Assembly (NCBI GenBank): GCA_937988795.1
Contig: CALKHY010000072.1
Location: 1-5,289, forward strand
Reading direction: 5' to 3'
DNA length: 5,289 nucleotides
DNA from: an uncultured Candidatus Saccharibacteria bacterium
GTDB lineage: Bacteria; Patescibacteriota; Saccharimonadia; Saccharimonadales; UBA4665
How positions within the stretch are numbered: position 1 is the stretch's first letter; every line of letters starts with the position of its first letter. A program made the position numbers and the translations under genes. Below, piece after piece: positions 3,075 through 5,289 of this stretch. The notes under the pieces are model-generated. The model was not told the origin of the DNA. It searched no databases and saw only the letters and a program-made list of their open reading frames with translations.

Positions 3075-4913
3075 ATGAGTACTTGCAATGGCTGCAACTG
3101 CGGAGGCGGTTGCGAAAATAAAGACGAGGCACAAAAGTTTAACGAACAAGCGAGCAGCGCAAAGAAGCGCTTTGTATCGGAGAACCCAGGCCGCGATGTA
3201 CAGCGCGTCGGTACGGCTCGCTTTATAGGCCAGGATCCGTACAAGATTCACGATCCAGTGTGGGCGGTGACAGGCAGCCTGGGTGATAGCCAGTGCTACG
3301 TGGGCGTGACGCAGAAAGTGCGCGCCATCCAAGCAGCGCTGTCAGCGCGCATATGGAAAGAAGATTTACCTATCCGTTTATTGCTGCCGGCGTACACCAT
3401 CGGCGTGTCGGACGGACAATTGAACGGTACGCCTGAAATGCGTTTTTCGTTGATCGGGCGCGAGGTGACGAACGACGCGATCGACATTCACTTAAACGGT
3501 AGCAACGTAAAAGGCGTGATCTCGGTAGTGGCTTGCGACAAGCCGCCGGTGGGCACGCTGGCTGCCATTTTGGAGCACAACGAGCCGGCTGTGATCCTCT
3601 CTGACGGCCCGATCCGCCCCGGCATCGACCCAGAGACGCTCGAGCGGATCGATATCGTGACCGCCTTCCAGGTAGCCGGCGACCCGTCGCAAGACAAGAA
3701 AGACCGCGTGGCGCTGAACGCCTGCTGCGGCCAGGGTAGCTGTGGCGGTATGTTTACCTACAACACTATGCAGTCGTTTATTGCAGTGCTCGGCATGGAA
3801 CCCCTGCACATGGTCGCCCCTGCCTCTGACGACAAGCGCCGCCTGCAGGAATTCCCCGACCAGTTGATTGACTGTCTGCTTACCATGACCGAAAAAGGCA
3901 TCAAGCCGCGCGACATCGTGACACCGACGTCGCTCAGAAACGCGCTGATAACCGCAATTGCCATGGGCGGCTCGACCAACGTGGTGCTCCACAGCGTAGA
4001 GATTGCCCGCGCTGCCGGCATCGATCTCTGGAAAGAAGTTATGTCGCAGGAAGAGTTTAACGAGCTGTCGCGTAAAGTGCCGGTATTGATCGACGCGCGG
4101 CCGTTCGGCCGTTACTCGATGGTTGATATCGACGAAAAGGGTGGCCTGCAGGTGATTGTTAAGGAGCTGCTTGATGCCGGCTACCTGGACGGCAGTACCA
4201 TCACCTGTACCGGCGAGACACTGGCCGAGCAGGTCAAGCGCTTGAACCCGCCTGCTCCTGACCACGAGGTTATTTACTCGGTGAAGAAGCCGTTCAAGCC
4301 TACCGGCGGCCTGCGCCTGCTGCACGGCAACCTGGCGCCGGAAGGCGGCGCAGTCATTAAGGTGGCTGGCGTGGAAGGCGGGCTGGAGAACAACGTCTTT
4401 AAGGGCCGCGCCCGTGTCTTTGATAGCGAACAGGCGCTGCTTAAGGCACTGGCCGAAACGCCGGACATCTTTGAAGACCGCGACATGGTGGTGATCCGCT
4501 ACCTGGGCCCGCGCGGCGCGCCCGGCATGCCGGAACTGCTCGACCCAACCTCGCGCATTACTGCGCTCTGCCGCCAGAAAGGTATCACCATTGCCCTGAT
4601 GACGGACGCCCGCTTCTCGGGCGGTTCGGTCGGCCTGGTGATCGGCCACGTCGGCCCCGAAGCGTACTTAGGCGGCCCAATCGCATTGATTGAGGACGGC
4701 GACGAGATCGTCGTGGATCTTAACAACGACACACTTGACTGCACCGAGCTGGCGGATCCGGCAACGTACAAGAAGCGTGAGAAGGCCTGGAAAGAGGCGG
4801 TTAAGAAAAACGGCGGTGTCCACCCGTCGGTCGCACCAGTTACCAACCGGTTACTAAAACGAATGCGCGCTGCAGCCCGGCCTGCCCTGGGCGGCGCTGG
4901 AATGGAGTACTAA
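3075..4913 (+). CDS. ilvD: Dihydroxy-acid dehydratase (IlvD/Edd family)
   Basis: This 612-residue protein dehydrates 2,3-dihydroxy acids to 2-oxo acids, the penultimate step of valine and isoleucine synthesis in the cytoplasm. The three conserved Fe-S cluster cysteines of the IlvD/Edd family are present: Cys74 (GDSQCYVG), Cys154 (in CDK, 154-156) and Cys223 (GQGSCGGMFTYNTM). Other hallmarks are VSDG (111-114), MRFSLIGRE (122-130), GPRGAPGMPE (478-487), the catalytic-serine motif TDARFSGG (510-517) and IGHVGPEA (523-530). The length is close to that of E. coli IlvD. Oddities are CDKPPVG where CDKxxPG is usual, Ala for Gly in TDGRFSGG, and a cysteine-rich N-terminal tail (Cys4, 7, 9, 13). ATG 3075 is the only in-frame start after the stop at 3051-3053. 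The SD is weak (GGA, 3065-3067). The next gene, ilvE, starts one base after the stop. A sugar-acid dehydratase of the same family is the alternative, but ilvE and the Ile/Val leader favour IlvD. Confidence 0.9.
   Translation: MSTCNGCNCGGGCENKDEAQKFNEQASSAKKRFVSENPGRDVQRVGTARFIGQDPYKIHDPVWAVTGSLGDSQCYVGVTQKVRAIQAALSARIWKEDLPIRLLLPAYTIGVSDGQLNGTPEMRFSLIGREVTNDAIDIHLNGSNVKGVISVVACDKPPVGTLAAILEHNEPAVILSDGPIRPGIDPETLERIDIVTAFQVAGDPSQDKKDRVALNACCGQGSCGGMFTYNTMQSFIAVLGMEPLHMVAPASDDKRRLQEFPDQLIDCLLTMTEKGIKPRDIVTPTSLRNALITAIAMGGSTNVVLHSVEIARAAGIDLWKEVMSQEEFNELSRKVPVLIDARPFGRYSMVDIDEKGGLQVIVKELLDAGYLDGSTITCTGETLAEQVKRLNPPAPDHEVIYSVKKPFKPTGGLRLLHGNLAPEGGAVIKVAGVEGGLENNVFKGRARVFDSEQALLKALAETPDIFEDRDMVVIRYLGPRGAPGMPELLDPTSRITALCRQKGITIALMTDARFSGGSVGLVIGHVGPEAYLGGPIALIEDGDEIVVDLNNDTLDCTELADPATYKKREKAWKEAVKKNGGVHPSVAPVTNRLLKRMRAAARPALGGAGMEY
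4904..4907 (+). promoter_or_regulatory. Ribosome binding site of ilvE inside the end of ilvD
   Basis: GGAG lies 7 nt before the ATG at 4915, within codons for the last residues of ilvD. With a single base between stop and start, the two genes should be translated in a coupled manner from one mRNA. Confidence 0.7.
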
Positions 4914-4914
4914 G

Positions 4915-5289
4915 ATGAAGACCCAATTCTTCCCTTACACCTTTTTTGAAGGCGATTTCGTTAAAACCGAAGACGCCAAAGTATCAATCATGACCAATGC
5001 CCTGCAGTACGGCACCGGCATCTTCGGCGGCGTGCGCGGCTATTACAACAAGGATGAGAACGCGATTTACATCTTCCGTCTTGAGGACCACATTGCGCGC
5101 CTGCACTCCTCTGCCCGCATCCTCGGCTGTCCGCTGCCGTACGACGAGGCGCAGATGAAGGATATCTTCATTGAGCTTGTTAAGCGGAACAAGCCAGAGG
5201 GCGACGTGTACTTCCGCCCGTTCGGCTACGTGGGCAATCTGGAACTCGGGCCAAACCTCGCTAACACCAAGCTCGACTTTGCGCTCTAC
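4915..5289 (+). CDS. ilvE: Branched-chain-amino-acid aminotransferase, C-terminus beyond window
   Basis: The frame is open for 125 codons to the right edge. This is the N-terminal domain of a fold-type IV, PLP-dependent aminotransferase, which transfers the amino group between glutamate and the 2-oxo acids of valine, leucine and isoleucine. Recognisable features are FFEGDFV (10-16), NALQYGTGIFGGVRGYY (28-44), IFRLEDHIARLHSSARIL (53-70), whose Arg55 matches the PLP-phosphate arginine (Arg59 in E. coli IlvE), and YFRPFGYVG (99-107), matching YIRPLxFVG. The catalytic lysine lies beyond the window. Gly38 replaces the Glu common in FEGIR. The order ilvD then ilvE places the product of the first enzyme directly before the second. 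D-amino-acid aminotransferase and aminodeoxychorismate lyase share the fold, but the N-terminal motifs and context favour BCAT. Confidence 0.9.
   Translation, partial: MKTQFFPYTFFEGDFVKTEDAKVSIMTNALQYGTGIFGGVRGYYNKDENAIYIFRLEDHIARLHSSARILGCPLPYDEAQMKDIFIELVKRNKPEGDVYFRPFGYVGNLELGPNLANTKLDFALY

Noticed and set aside
3492..4649. 385-codon open frame antisense to ilvD
   Set aside because: It lies entirely opposite a clearly real ilvD. The translation is His/Arg/Val-rich with no family motifs, a typical antisense shadow of a G+C-rich gene.

Overview
The window comes from a bacterium of moderate G+C content. Lines sampled by eye run about 42-50% G+C in the left half and 52-63% in ilvD. Genes are tightly packed and the standard stop codons apply, with no in-frame TGA in ilvD. 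I cannot fix the lineage. Both predicted promoters sit only 10-11 nt upstream of the ATG of a short leader ORF. This suggests leaderless transcripts, which are common in Actinobacteriota, Deinococcota and some other groups.

Two divergent transcription units share the control region at about 2628-3074. The right-hand unit (+) encodes a dihydroxy-acid dehydratase (ilvD, 3075-4913), followed one base after its stop codon by the start of a branched-chain aminotransferase (ilvE, 4915 to beyond the window). Together they carry out the last two steps of valine/isoleucine synthesis. The left-hand unit (-) encodes a protein of about 630-690 aa with no recognised function (556 up to 2454 or 2627), then, 9 nt on, a protein resembling the GCS2 glutamate-cysteine-ligase family (546 to beyond the left edge). 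The first of these genes appears to carry a -1 frameshift at an A5 run near its 5' end.

The control region is the most informative part. Leftward, a good sigma70-type promoter (2785-2813) is followed by a 19-codon leader ORF rich in Leu, Ile, Val and Met codons (2715-2774). After it come mutually exclusive RNA pairings: a 9-bp antiterminator (2719-2727 with 2665-2673) competes with a 7-bp terminator stem plus T4 (2649-2671). This is the layout of a transcription attenuator controlled by leader-peptide translation. Rightward, a weaker promoter (2844-2873) precedes a 28-codon leader ORF in which 11 codons are Ile, Leu or Val (2885-2971). Two perfect inverted repeats of 13 and 12 bp follow, interleaved in the order A-B-A'-B'. 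This fits amino-acid-responsive control of ilvD-ilvE, but in pseudoknot topology and with no U-tract.

My inference is that both divergent units respond to charging of aliphatic-amino-acid tRNAs. That would tie the unknown protein and its ATP-dependent-ligase-like partner to branched-chain amino-acid status.
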